Positions 43,847 through 52,089 of a stretch of DNA of 64,000 bases are shown here, piece by piece. Where the stretch lies: contig OX638345.1 in assembly GCA_951813535.1 (NCBI GenBank), forward strand, positions 1,253,029-1,317,028. The letters run 5' to 3'. Below the pieces are notes generated by a model. It worked only from the letters and a program-made list of their open reading frames with translations, was not told the DNA's origin and searched no databases. Position numbers and translations under genes: made by a program. This DNA is from an uncultured Dehalococcoidia bacterium (lineage in GTDB: Bacteria; Chloroflexota; Dehalococcoidia; Lucifugimonadales; UBA3495). Each line of letters opens with the position of its first letter. Position 1 is the first letter of the stretch.

Positions 43847-44980
43847 ATGACCTCCACAAAGAAAGACCCGGTCATCGTGGTCTTGCAGCTCACCGGCGGC
43901 AACGACTATTTCAATACGGTGATCCCCTACAACGATTCGTCGTACTATGACAACCGCCCCGCGGTTCGGTACGAACGCGAGAGCATCATCCCCGTCAACG
44001 ACGAGTTGGGTTTCGCGCCCACCATGGGCCCTCTCAAGGAAATGTTTGACGCGGGCAAGGTTGCGGTGATCCACGGGATCGGCTACGCCGACAGCCCCCG
44101 CTCCCACTTCCGCAGCATGGACATCTGGCACACCTGTGAGCCGGACAAGGTTGGCACCGAAGGCTGGGCCGGCCGCGTCGCTCGCGAGATGGACCCGAAC
44201 AAAGAGAACGTGCTGTCGGCCATTAACTTTGGCCACGGCCTGCCCCGTGCTTTGGCGGTTCCCGGCGTCCCCGTCGCGGCCATCGCCGATCTGGAGACCT
44301 ACGGCCTGCTGACCGGCATCGAAAATGCTGACCAGCGTGCCAAGGCGTTGGACCTCTTCTCGAAGATGTATTCCCCCACCGTGGGTGGCAGCTTCGTGAA
44401 CGACTACCTGCGCTCCACCGGCACCGACGCCATGATTGGCGCCGATATCGTCAAGGTTGCGCCGCAGCAGTACTCCAGCAACGTTGAGTACCCCAACAGT
44501 CCTATCGCCCACCACCTGCGCGACATCGCCCAGGTGTACATGGCCGATCTGGGCACCAAGATTTTCTACACCCAGCACGCCAGCTTCGACACCCACGCCG
44601 GTGAGGCTGCTGCCCACCCGCAGCTGTGGAAGGAAATCTCCGAGGGCGTCAGCGCCTTCTTCCAGGACATGAAGGAGCACAACACCGGCGAGAACATCGT
44701 CATGTACATGTTCTCCGAGTTCGGCCGCCGCGTCCGCGACAACGGCTCCGGCACCGACCACGGCGCAGCCGGCGCTGCCTTCCTCATTGGCGATCCGATC
44801 CAGGGTGGCTTCTACGGCGAGTACCCGTCCCGGAAGAACGAAGACCTGGAACAGGGCGACCTGGTTCCCAACTACGACTTCCGCGGCGCGTACACCAGCA
44901 TCGTTGAGGACTGGCTCGGCATGGACGCCAACCCCATCGTCAACGGTACGTTCCCCAAGATGGACGTCATCAAGAAGTAA
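43847..44980 (+). CDS. DUF1501 family protein
   Basis: A 377-residue member of the alkaline-phosphatase-like DUF1501 family: QLTGGNDYFNTVIPYND near the start, HFRSMDIWHTCEPD, QHASFDTHAG and MFSEFGRRVRDNGSGTDHGAAGAAFLIG, the metal-site-like regions. Family members usually have a Tat signal; here the protein starts directly with MTSTKKDPVIVVLQ, so it looks cytoplasmic unless carried by a partner. AAGGAG precedes the ATG. Its strong C-ending codon bias matches DUF1800. Confidence 0.92.
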   Translation: MTSTKKDPVIVVLQLTGGNDYFNTVIPYNDSSYYDNRPAVRYERESIIPVNDELGFAPTMGPLKEMFDAGKVAVIHGIGYADSPRSHFRSMDIWHTCEPDKVGTEGWAGRVAREMDPNKENVLSAINFGHGLPRALAVPGVPVAAIADLETYGLLTGIENADQRAKALDLFSKMYSPTVGGSFVNDYLRSTGTDAMIGADIVKVAPQQYSSNVEYPNSPIAHHLRDIAQVYMADLGTKIFYTQHASFDTHAGEAAAHPQLWKEISEGVSAFFQDMKEHNTGENIVMYMFSEFGRRVRDNGSGTDHGAAGAAFLIGDPIQGGFYGEYPSRKNEDLEQGDLVPNYDFRGAYTSIVEDWLGMDANPIVNGTFPKMDVIKK

Positions 44981-45000
44981 ACCCACCGGCCCAGCATACA

Positions 45001-45027
45001 GGCGGCGTACCCTAACGGGGCGCCGCC
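45001..45027 (+). other. Intercistronic hairpin, DUF1501-NHL
   Basis: A 7-bp stem GGCGGCG / CGCCGCC (45001-45007 / 45021-45027) encloses a further CCC...GGG pairing. No T-run follows; like the hairpin at 43775, it may shape relative transcript levels. Confidence 0.45.
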
Positions 45028-45062
45028 GCTCCGGCCAACGCATATAAAGTGGAGGATAAACT

Positions 45063-46112
45063 ATGCCTCAGAATACCGTAGCAAGCGGTCGGGCATGGCT
45101 GTACGTCAAGAACGTCGGTCGCCAGGGGCAGGTGGGCATGGGCTTCAGCCAGCCCGTAAGCGTAGCTGCGCTGCCCGACGGGACGATGTACGTCGCCAAT
45201 CGCGGCGGTGAGCAGAACCCCAGCGCCCGGATCACCAAGTGCACCATCGGCAACACCGACGGTAAGGGTGGCGAGGAATTCCTGGGCGAATTTGGCCGGG
45301 AAGGTATCGCCTACCAGGCCAGTTCGAGGGGTCTGTTCGAGTGGATTACCGGTATCGCCCTCGACGCCGCCGGTAATGTTTACGCTTCCGACGAGTGGAA
45401 GGACATGGTCGCCGTGTTCGACGCCGACGGAAACTTTGTTAAGCAATGGGGCGAGAGTGGAGATGGCGAAGGCCAACTCAGCGGTGCCGCCGGAATGGCT
45501 ATGGACGCCGACGACAACCTCTGGGTGGTTTCGGCCAAGAGCAGCCGCGTCCAGAAGTTCACCAAGGATGGCGAGTACCTGGGCGGCTTCGGCACCAAGG
45601 GCGATGGCCCTGAGGACCTGGAAATGCCCTCCGGGATCGGCATCGACAACGCCGGCGATCTGTACATCGCCGACTGGGGCAACCACCGCGTGCAGAAGTT
45701 CACGGCAGGCGGTACCCACCTGCGCACCTTCGGCAGCCGCGGCACCCGCTCCGGTGAACTCAACCACCCGTTGGGCGTCGACATCGACAACGAAGGCGAC
45801 GTGTACGTGGCGGACTGGCTCAACGAACGCGTGGTGATCTACGACGCGGACGCGCGCCCGCTAGCCTACCTGGAAGGCGACGCCACCGAGGTCTCGGAGT
45901 GGGGCGACCTGTCGCTCAACGCCAACCCCGACATGGTGAAGGCTCGCCGTCGGGTTCCCGACCTGGAGCAGCAGCAGCGCACCTTCCGGATGCCCATGGG
46001 CGTCAGCTTCGATCGGGCCAACAACCGGCTGCTGGTGTGTGACACCCTGCGATCCCGCCTTCAGGTTTACGAAAAGGACGACAACTACCTGGACCCGCAG
46101 TTCAACCTGTAA
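45063..46112 (+). CDS. NHL-repeat beta-propeller protein
   Basis: A 349-residue protein made mostly of NHL repeats: SQPVSVAALPDGTMYVANRG, ITGIALDAAGNVYASDEWKDMVAVFD (in parts), MPSGIGIDNAGDLYIADWGNHRVQKF and HPLGVDIDNEGDVYVADWLNERV. It probably forms a six-bladed propeller. No signal peptide is visible. GGAGG precedes the ATG. It is the third gene of the DUF1800/DUF1501 run and ends with a strong terminator, so the trio is one transcription unit. Confidence 0.9.
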   Translation: MPQNTVASGRAWLYVKNVGRQGQVGMGFSQPVSVAALPDGTMYVANRGGEQNPSARITKCTIGNTDGKGGEEFLGEFGREGIAYQASSRGLFEWITGIALDAAGNVYASDEWKDMVAVFDADGNFVKQWGESGDGEGQLSGAAGMAMDADDNLWVVSAKSSRVQKFTKDGEYLGGFGTKGDGPEDLEMPSGIGIDNAGDLYIADWGNHRVQKFTAGGTHLRTFGSRGTRSGELNHPLGVDIDNEGDVYVADWLNERVVIYDADARPLAYLEGDATEVSEWGDLSLNANPDMVKARRRVPDLEQQQRTFRMPMGVSFDRANNRLLVCDTLRSRLQVYEKDDNYLDPQFNL

Positions 46113-46155
46113 CCAGGCGGTCGCTCTCTGAAGAGGTTAGACGCCTCTTCGCAAT

Positions 46156-46191
46156 GACCGGCGTTGGCTCATCCCAGCGCCGGTCGCTTTT
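46156..46191 (+). terminator. Intrinsic terminator after the NHL gene
   Basis: A 12-bp stem (GACCGGCGTTGG 46156-46167 with CCAGCGCCGGTC 46174-46185, one G-U pair) and six-base loop is followed by GCTTTTG. A weaker hairpin, GAAGAGG/CCTCTTC, lies just before it. Confidence 0.8.
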
Positions 46192-46208
46192 GTCCGTGGG
46201 ACAACCAG

Positions 46209-46233
46209 AGGGGCGGGTTTTGCATCCGCCCCT
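46209..46233. repeat. GGGGCG-family palindrome
   Basis: AGGGGCGG / CCGCCCCT with a nine-base centre, between the NHL terminator and the convergent thioesterase gene. One of the dispersed GC palindromes of this window. Confidence 0.55.
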
Positions 46234-46259
46234 GTTGCGTCACTCAATGGCGGGGATGG

Positions 46260-46679
46260 TCACAGCTCGTGGGTGTGGCTGTCGTTGCCACCTCCACGGT
46301 TCGTGGCGTCGGGTGGCAGGGTGATGATGGCTCTGCGGTGAGTGCCGACGCCGATGGTGCGGTCACCGTCCAGCGCTTCCACTTTGAAATAGAGCCACCG
46401 GCCGTCGATGCGTTCCAACTCGGCGACGGCCACGACCGTGGCGCCGATATCCGCGCCGGCCACGTGGCGGACGTTGACCTCGAACCCGACGGTGGATTGT
46501 TCCGGCGGGAGGCGATCCAGGATGGCTCGCTGCGAAGCCTGCTCCATGGCCCGGATCATGGATGGCGTGCTGAGTTTGGCGACATGAGGCGCGACGTTGT
46601 GCTCGCACACCAACATTTCCCGCCGGCCGATCAGGCCCGGGCACAGTTCGGTTTCCTGGTTACCAGTCTGTTCAGTCAT
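46260..46679 (-). CDS. Hotdog-fold thioesterase, fluoroacetyl-CoA thioesterase-like
   Basis: A 139-residue protein with the FlK-like pattern: LVCEHNVAPHVAKLSTPSMIRAMEQAS (in parts), TVGFEVNVRHVAGADIG and VEALDGDRTIGVGTHRRAII. The family hydrolyses acyl-CoA esters with Thr, Glu and His in the site; here Thr and Glu lie in the STPSMIRAMEQ helix and His in RHVAGADIG. ATG 46679 has AGGAG upstream. argF is divergent from it. Confidence 0.82.
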   Translation of the reverse strand: MTEQTGNQETELCPGLIGRREMLVCEHNVAPHVAKLSTPSMIRAMEQASQRAILDRLPPEQSTVGFEVNVRHVAGADIGATVVAVAELERIDGRWLYFKVEALDGDRTIGVGTHRRAIITLPPDATNRGGGNDSHTHEL

Positions 46680-46855
46680 TGTTGCTCCTGCGACACGTCG
46701 TCCGTTCTCGGTTTGGGCGGGCCGTATGCTATCATATCGGCACCGCCTATCCGGCGGCGCTGAACCGACCCTCGTGTTGCGGGCGTGGCCGATGGTGGAT
46801 CGTCCATAACGGTACAGAACCTGGCCCACCTTTCAAGTTCCACGGGACGCGCAAT

Positions 46856-47788
46856 ATGAACGCCAAGCGGGATTTCCTTTCCATTACCGACGTATCTCCT
46901 GACGAAACGCGTCGACTGATCGAACGGGCGCAGGAGTTGAAAGCGGCGCCCCCGGGAAGCGCCAAGCCGCTGGCCGGCAAACGGGTGGCGCTGCTATTCG
47001 AAAAGCCCTCGCTGCGTACGCGGGTCAGTTTCCAGATAGGAATAGCGGAGTTGGGCGGGTTCAGTCTGTACATGGGCCAGGACGAAGTGGGCCTGGGCCA
47101 GCGGGAGCCGGTGTCCGACGTGGCACGGGTATTGAGCGGGTACGTGGACTGCATCGTGGCTCGGGTCAACTCCCACGATGCGCTGGTGGGACTGGCCGAG
47201 TATGGCAACGTACCCGTCATCAATGCCCTCTCGGACTTCGAACATCCTTGTCAGACTATGGCCGACCTGCTCACCATCACCGAAACCCACGGGGGCACCG
47301 ACGGGCTGAACTTGGCCTACATCGGCGACGGGAACAATGTGGCCCGCAGCCTTTGTCTGGGAGCGCCGGCCGTGGGCATGAACTTCACCATCGCCGCGCC
47401 CCACGGTTACCAATTGGCGGAAACGGTGTTCGCCGCCGCCAGCGAGCGAGGCATTCGCGCCGACGGCGGACCGCGGCCTACGGTGCATCCCCTGGTGCAG
47501 CCATCCGACGCGGTGGTTGACGCCAACGTGGTGTACACCGACGTTTGGACCAGTATGGGCGACGAAGCCGAGGCGGAAGAGCGGCGACAGGCGTTCCAGG
47601 GTTACACGGTGGATTACCCCCTGATGGAACTGGCCGCGTCGGGGGCCTGTTTCATGCACGATATGCCGGCGCATTACGGTGAAGAGGTGCCGCCCGGGAT
47701 GCTTGAACATCCACAGTCGGTCGCGTACCAGCAGGCGCACAACCGATTACACGCGCAGAAGGCGGTGCTGGAGCTTCTGCTGGCATGA
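46856..47788 (+). CDS. argF: Ornithine carbamoyltransferase
   Basis: Forms citrulline from ornithine and carbamoyl phosphate. The 310 residues have the carbamoyl-phosphate loop EKPSLRTRVSF (Ser52-Arg56), FEHPCQTMADLLT and the DVWTSMGDEAE ornithine motif. The usual HCLP near the C-terminus reads His268-Asp-Met-Pro (FMHDMPAHYGEEV), so the ornithine-binding Cys is replaced by Asp. The rest is normal. ATG 46856 aligns with the family start. der follows within about 110 bp. Confidence 0.92.
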   Translation: MNAKRDFLSITDVSPDETRRLIERAQELKAAPPGSAKPLAGKRVALLFEKPSLRTRVSFQIGIAELGGFSLYMGQDEVGLGQREPVSDVARVLSGYVDCIVARVNSHDALVGLAEYGNVPVINALSDFEHPCQTMADLLTITETHGGTDGLNLAYIGDGNNVARSLCLGAPAVGMNFTIAAPHGYQLAETVFAAASERGIRADGGPRPTVHPLVQPSDAVVDANVVYTDVWTSMGDEAEAEERRQAFQGYTVDYPLMELAASGACFMHDMPAHYGEEVPPGMLEHPQSVAYQQAHNRLHAQKAVLELLLA

Positions 47789-47901
47789 GGTGAGCGTCCG
47801 GCTTCATTATGGGAAGGCCGCGACAGCTCCTCTACAGGGATCAATTTGAAGCGGCTGGAATTCGGCCGGCAGGGACGACAGATGGGGACGGACGTTATTC
47901 G

Positions 47902-49641
47902 ATGACCAACACAGAAAATAGCCATGAGACGCCAGTCGCAGACGAGCAGGTGGAAGAATCGCCGGACCCGGGCGCTCCGACCGCCGCAGTTGACCCGGTG
48001 GTGGAGATCATAGGCGACCCCAACGAAATGCCAGTCGACGGCGAGCAGATGGAGGAAACGCCGGACCCGGGCGCTCCGACCGCCGCCGTCGACCCGATTG
48101 TGGAGATCATAGGCGACCCCAACGAAACGCCATTCGAAGACGAGCCGTTGGAGGAAACGCCGGCCGGCCGCGCCCCGATCTCCACCATAGACCCGATGGT
48201 CGCGATCATAGGCCGCCCCAACGTGGGCAAGTCTTCGCTGTTCAACCGGGTGCTCTCGCGTCGGCACGCCATCGTATCCGAGGTGGCCGGGACAACCCGT
48301 GACCGCCTGATCGCCCGCGCCTCTTGGAAAGGCCGGCCGTTCCTGCTGATTGACACCGGGGGCCTGGAAGACGACCCGGACGGACACATTCCCCAGCGGG
48401 TCCAGCAGCAGGCCGACATGGCGATGGGCGCCGCTGACGTCATCGTGTTCCTCACCGACGCCATCCAGGGGGTTACGGCCACAGACGAAGCGGTAGCGCA
48501 GAGGCTCCGACGCACGGACAAGCCGATACTGCTAGCGGTCAATAAGGTGGACAACGACAACCGTGAACTTGCCGCAGCGGAATTCTACGGACTGGGGATC
48601 AACGAAACGGCGTTCATCTCGGCGTACCACAACTACGGCGTGTACGATCTGTTGGAGCGGATCGTTGAGCTGCTGCCCCGGCCTGAGTTCGCGGATCTCT
48701 GGGAGGATGGCCTCGAAGGGGAGCTGCCCACCGACGATGACTGGTGGGAAGACGACGATGCTGAGGGGCCGGTGGCGGAAGCGGAATGGACCCCGCCGAT
48801 GGAACTGAGCCTGTCCATTGTTGGCCGCACCAACGTGGGCAAGTCGATGCTCACCAACGCCATTATCGGAGAGGAGCGCAGCATCGTCAGTCCGGTCGCC
48901 GGGACCACGCGGGACGCGCTGGATACGGCGATATCCTATCGGGACCACACCATCACGCTGGTTGATACCGCCGGTATTCGCCGGCCGGGGCAGGTGCAGC
49001 GCGGGATCGAACGCTACAGCGTGCTGCGGGCGGTGAACGCCGTCCATCGCAGCGACATCACGCTGCTGATCACCGATGCGACCGAGTTGGCAACGGCGCA
49101 GGACGCGCACATCGCGGGGTTGTCGTGGGACACCAACCGGGGCCTGATCGTGGTGGTGAACAAATGGGACCTGGTTAACCCCAACCGCTTCCGCATGGAA
49201 CGGTGCCTGCACCGCATCCAGGAGCGGCTTCACTTCATGCCGTACGTACCGGTGTGTTTCACGTCGGCGCTCACCGGCGAGGGCATCGATGACCTGCTGG
49301 ATACCGCGCTGTCGCTGTGGCAGGAGCGGCAGAAACGGGTCCCATACCGCGATCTGCAATACCTGTTGGCTGACGCAGTGTCCGCCCACAGTCCGCCCTC
49401 GCAGCGGGGCAATATCCGGAACCGACTGCGTATCCGCAGGGTGCGGCAGGTTGGCGTCAACCCGCCGACCTTCGTGTTTTCGGTGAACGATCCCAAGCTG
49501 CTCCATTTTTCATACCAGCGATATCTTGAAAATCAAATCCGCGACCGGTTCGGTTTTGACCGAACGCATCTGAGATTGATTTTCCGGCCGGAGCGCGCGG
49601 AAAGAACCACCCGGTCCGGAATTCGCAACCGCACCAGGTAG
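47902..49641 (+). CDS. der: GTPase Der (EngA) with repeated N-terminal extension
   Basis: A ribosome-assembly GTPase with two G domains and a KH-like end. G1 starts AIIGRPNVGKSSLFNR near residue 102; G2 has VGRTNVGKSMLTNAI; NKVD and NKWD are the G4 motifs. Before G1 lie about 95 extra residues built from two 33-residue copies (PDPGAPTAAVDPVVEIIGDP and a near-identical repeat) that mimic the first strand of G1 but lack GKS. ATG 47902 is used; ATG 47809, with 31 more codons, is possible. Length 579 against about 440-490 for typical Der. Confidence 0.93.
   Translation: MTNTENSHETPVADEQVEESPDPGAPTAAVDPVVEIIGDPNEMPVDGEQMEETPDPGAPTAAVDPIVEIIGDPNETPFEDEPLEETPAGRAPISTIDPMVAIIGRPNVGKSSLFNRVLSRRHAIVSEVAGTTRDRLIARASWKGRPFLLIDTGGLEDDPDGHIPQRVQQQADMAMGAADVIVFLTDAIQGVTATDEAVAQRLRRTDKPILLAVNKVDNDNRELAAAEFYGLGINETAFISAYHNYGVYDLLERIVELLPRPEFADLWEDGLEGELPTDDDWWEDDDAEGPVAEAEWTPPMELSLSIVGRTNVGKSMLTNAIIGEERSIVSPVAGTTRDALDTAISYRDHTITLVDTAGIRRPGQVQRGIERYSVLRAVNAVHRSDITLLITDATELATAQDAHIAGLSWDTNRGLIVVVNKWDLVNPNRFRMERCLHRIQERLHFMPYVPVCFTSALTGEGIDDLLDTALSLWQERQKRVPYRDLQYLLADAVSAHSPPSQRGNIRNRLRIRRVRQVGVNPPTFVFSVNDPKLLHFSYQRYLENQIRDRFGFDRTHLRLIFRPERAERTTRSGIRNRTR
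47944..48240 (+). repeat. Tandem 99-bp repeat within der
   Basis: Two units with period 99 bp, starting at 47944 and 48043, are about 90 percent alike by eye. A third, more diverged unit from 48142 runs into the true G1 P-loop. The repeat therefore copies the beginning of the GTPase domain itself. Confidence 0.8.
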
Positions 49642-49651
49642 CCGGTTGGCC

Positions 49652-50383
49652 ATGATCCTGCTACGCCAAGCATCGTATGCCACCATGGCGATGCTGGTCG
49701 CCCTGCCGGTTCTGGCGGTGGCCGGCGTTGCTCTGGTTGGAATCGGCGATCAGGCGTTGCCGCCGCTGCTACTGTATATCGCCGTGTGCGTTATCGCATA
49801 TCTGACTGGCTCGATCTCCTGGGGCTACATCTTCGTCAACCTGACCATGGGGGAGGACATCCGCGATTTCGGCAGCGGCCGCACGGGGATGTCCAACATA
49901 CTGCGTACCTCCGGCGGCAAAGCTGCGGCGGTGGTGTTCCTGCTTGACGCGGGCAAAGGCGTCGTCTGCGTGATCCTGGCGAGGGCAGTGATCGGACTGG
50001 GAGAGGCGGAAGTAGTCGCGGCGCTGCTGGCGTTGTGCGGGCACAATTGGCCGGTCTTCCTCCGGTTCCGCGGAGGACGCGGAATTCTGCCGGGGCTGGG
50101 CGCGCTATCCGTGATGGCTCCCTGGGTTGCCCTGGCTGGCGCGTTGCTGTTTCTGGTTATCACGCTGTCCAGCCGGATTTTGTCGTTGGGCAGCATCGCC
50201 GGAACGCTGACGGTCGCGGTCCTGAGCATCGCGCTGATGCTGCTCACCGGACACAGTCAACTGTACACGCTGTACGCGTGCGTCGGCGGCGCGGTGATCA
50301 TCTGGCAGCATCGGGACAACATACGGCGCATCGCCAACGGCACTGAGCGCAGACTGGGCATGCCGGCGGCACGGAATCGCTAG
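49652..50383 (+). CDS. plsY: Glycerol-3-phosphate acyltransferase PlsY
   Basis: Transfers acyl groups from acyl-phosphate to glycerol-3-phosphate in the membrane. The 243-residue protein has TGSISWGYIFVNL, the GSGRTGMSNILRT loop (GSGN-GATN type), GHNWPVFLRFRGGRG and HRDNIRRIANGTE, the family's conserved loops. An extra N-terminal helix makes it slightly longer than usual. It follows der by ten bases and is probably co-transcribed with it. Confidence 0.9.
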   Translation: MILLRQASYATMAMLVALPVLAVAGVALVGIGDQALPPLLLYIAVCVIAYLTGSISWGYIFVNLTMGEDIRDFGSGRTGMSNILRTSGGKAAAVVFLLDAGKGVVCVILARAVIGLGEAEVVAALLALCGHNWPVFLRFRGGRGILPGLGALSVMAPWVALAGALLFLVITLSSRILSLGSIAGTLTVAVLSIALMLLTGHSQLYTLYACVGGAVIIWQHRDNIRRIANGTERRLGMPAARNR

Positions 50384-50459
50384 GCGCCCCGCGGGGAATG
50401 TAAGGGTCAAGCGTACCAGCGATCTCCGTTTCCGCAGGCGCAGTTCAGGCGTTGCCGGT

Positions 50460-51620
50460 TCAGCCGGACCGGATGACTTGACCCAATCTGGACAACGCTT
50501 CAGCCAGGTCACCGACTTCATACAGGGAGAAGCTGACCCGGAGGCTATCTCGGAAACCACCCACCGAAGAGAAGGCCGTGCCGGGACGATAGGATACGCC
50601 GGCCTCTTGGGCCGTTGGCAGCAGGCCGTCGGCATCCTTTCCATCCAGCAGCGTCAACCAGAAAAAGTATCCCCCGTCCGGTTGATTGAAATCGACGTGA
50701 CCGGCCAGATCGGTGGTCAATAGCCGGGAAACAGCGTCCCGCCTCGTGGCATAGACCCGCCGCAACTCGGCGACATTCTTCTGCAGGAGTCCCATTTCCA
50801 AAGTGGCCTGCGCCATGGCCGCGGCAAAATGGCTCAGGCCCCCGCCGCTGGCTGCGACCCCGGAGTCGACGAAGCGCTGGACGATGTCCGGCGAAGCGTG
50901 AACCCACCCTAATCGCAATCCGGGCGCCAGGATCTTGGAGAAGGAGCCCAGCGAAACTACGCTACCTTCTTCCGTATCGTCCATGGTGGCCAGCGGTGGT
51001 GGAGGCGGCGGGCCATAGTGGAGCAGCTGGTAAACCTCGTCGGCCAGGATGGTGAAGCCATACTCCTGAGCCAACTGGACCAGTTTCCGGCGACGGTCCG
51101 GCGACAAAGTGGCGCCGGTGGGGTTCTGATATGCCGGTATGACGTAAAGAAGGCGAGGTCGGTGACCGTCGCGCAACATGGCTTCAAGGGCTTCGGTGTC
51201 GAGTCCGTTGGCGTCGGTGGGTATGCCGACGACATTCAGGCCGTGGTCCAGGAAGATGCGGCCGATCAGATAGTAGGTCGGTTCTTCCACGAACACCGTA
51301 TCGCCCGATTGGGCGCAGATCGTCGTGGCCAGGTCGATACCCTGGGAAGCCCCGGCCGTGAGGAAAAGCGAGCCGGGGTCCACGGGCTGGTTTCCATAGG
51401 CATCCTGCGACGATAGGAAGTCTGCCAGCGCTTCGAGAAGGGGACCGAATCCCTGGACGGCGCCGTACTGCAATGGGACGGCGGACTGTTGGCTGAGGAC
51501 ACGCTCGCTGGCAATTCGCAGAGCTTCTGTCGGGTGTAGATCCGGGGAAGGATGACCCCAGCCCAGGTCCAGGACGCCTTCGGGGATGGAGATGAGCAGG
51601 GAAGGGAGCGCAGAAGTCAT
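50460..51620 (-). CDS. PLP-dependent aminotransferase (class I/II)
   Basis: A 386-residue fold-type I aminotransferase: GWGHPSPDLHP, LTAGASQGIDLATTI, VEEPTYYLIGRI, YVIPAYQNPTGATLS and SLGSFSKILAPGLRLGW with the Schiff-base Lys. These fit the 2-aminoadipate/aromatic aminotransferase-like group (as in MocR-type catalytic domains), but without a DNA-binding domain. ATG 51620 aligns to the family start. The convergent neighbour is plsY. The substrate is not known. Confidence 0.9.
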   Translation of the reverse strand: MTSALPSLLISIPEGVLDLGWGHPSPDLHPTEALRIASERVLSQQSAVPLQYGAVQGFGPLLEALADFLSSQDAYGNQPVDPGSLFLTAGASQGIDLATTICAQSGDTVFVEEPTYYLIGRIFLDHGLNVVGIPTDANGLDTEALEAMLRDGHRPRLLYVIPAYQNPTGATLSPDRRRKLVQLAQEYGFTILADEVYQLLHYGPPPPPPLATMDDTEEGSVVSLGSFSKILAPGLRLGWVHASPDIVQRFVDSGVAASGGGLSHFAAAMAQATLEMGLLQKNVAELRRVYATRRDAVSRLLTTDLAGHVDFNQPDGGYFFWLTLLDGKDADGLLPTAQEAGVSYRPGTAFSSVGGFRDSLRVSFSLYEVGDLAEALSRLGQVIRSG

Positions 51621-52025
51621 GGCTACTCGTTTGGCGAAGGAATAGGCGCACGGTCGGGGTTTATAGGGTTCGCAGCCAGCGGAGGCGACACTGGCGCTGC
51701 CGACGACGGGATGATGGTTCCTGGAACGGCGCCTTCGGCCTACACCGGTTGTGCGGGTGGCAACGTTCCTCTGGGTTCTCGGCCAAAGCACCAACGATAT
51801 GGGACCCTGCGCACTGGGCAGCCGGGATCGGCGATCGGACGGGGCTGATTATCCCGGCGGCGCGGATGGCGTGAAGTAGTCCGCCGGCGAGGCCGGTGGC
51901 TCGCTCCGATTTTGCTTACTGCCGCGTATCTTTCAAACTGTGGCCCGTATGAGACGTAAATCCGTGGTTGTGGGGGTCGAAGGAGCCGATTGACCGTCGG
52001 GAGCTTTCTTCATGGCTAAGGCATG
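51621..52025. other. Gene-free stretch upstream of the aminotransferase gene
   Basis: About 400 bp without a supported gene, RNA or repeat. It holds the aminotransferase upstream region on one side and the reductive-dehalogenase terminator on the other. Open frames here lack ribosome sites and family likeness. Confidence 0.5.
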
Positions 52026-52056
52026 AAAAGGCCGGCGGGTACGATACCCGCCGGCC
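52026..52056 (-). terminator. Intrinsic terminator of the reductive-dehalogenase-like gene
   Basis: A perfect 12-bp stem (GGCCGGCGGGTA / TACCCGCCGGCC) with a three-base loop is followed on the minus strand by TTTT (plus-strand AAAA at 52026-52029). It lies 34 bp beyond the stop codon at 52090. Confidence 0.85.
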
Positions 52057-52089
52057 GATTGCCGGTGTGGCGAGATGTGGGACTGGCTA

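Noticed and set aside
42368-45043. Minus-strand open frame of 891 codons across DUF1800 and DUF1501
   Set aside because: It spans two well-supported genes on the other strand and has no ribosome site or protein-like motifs; a shadow frame caused by codon bias.
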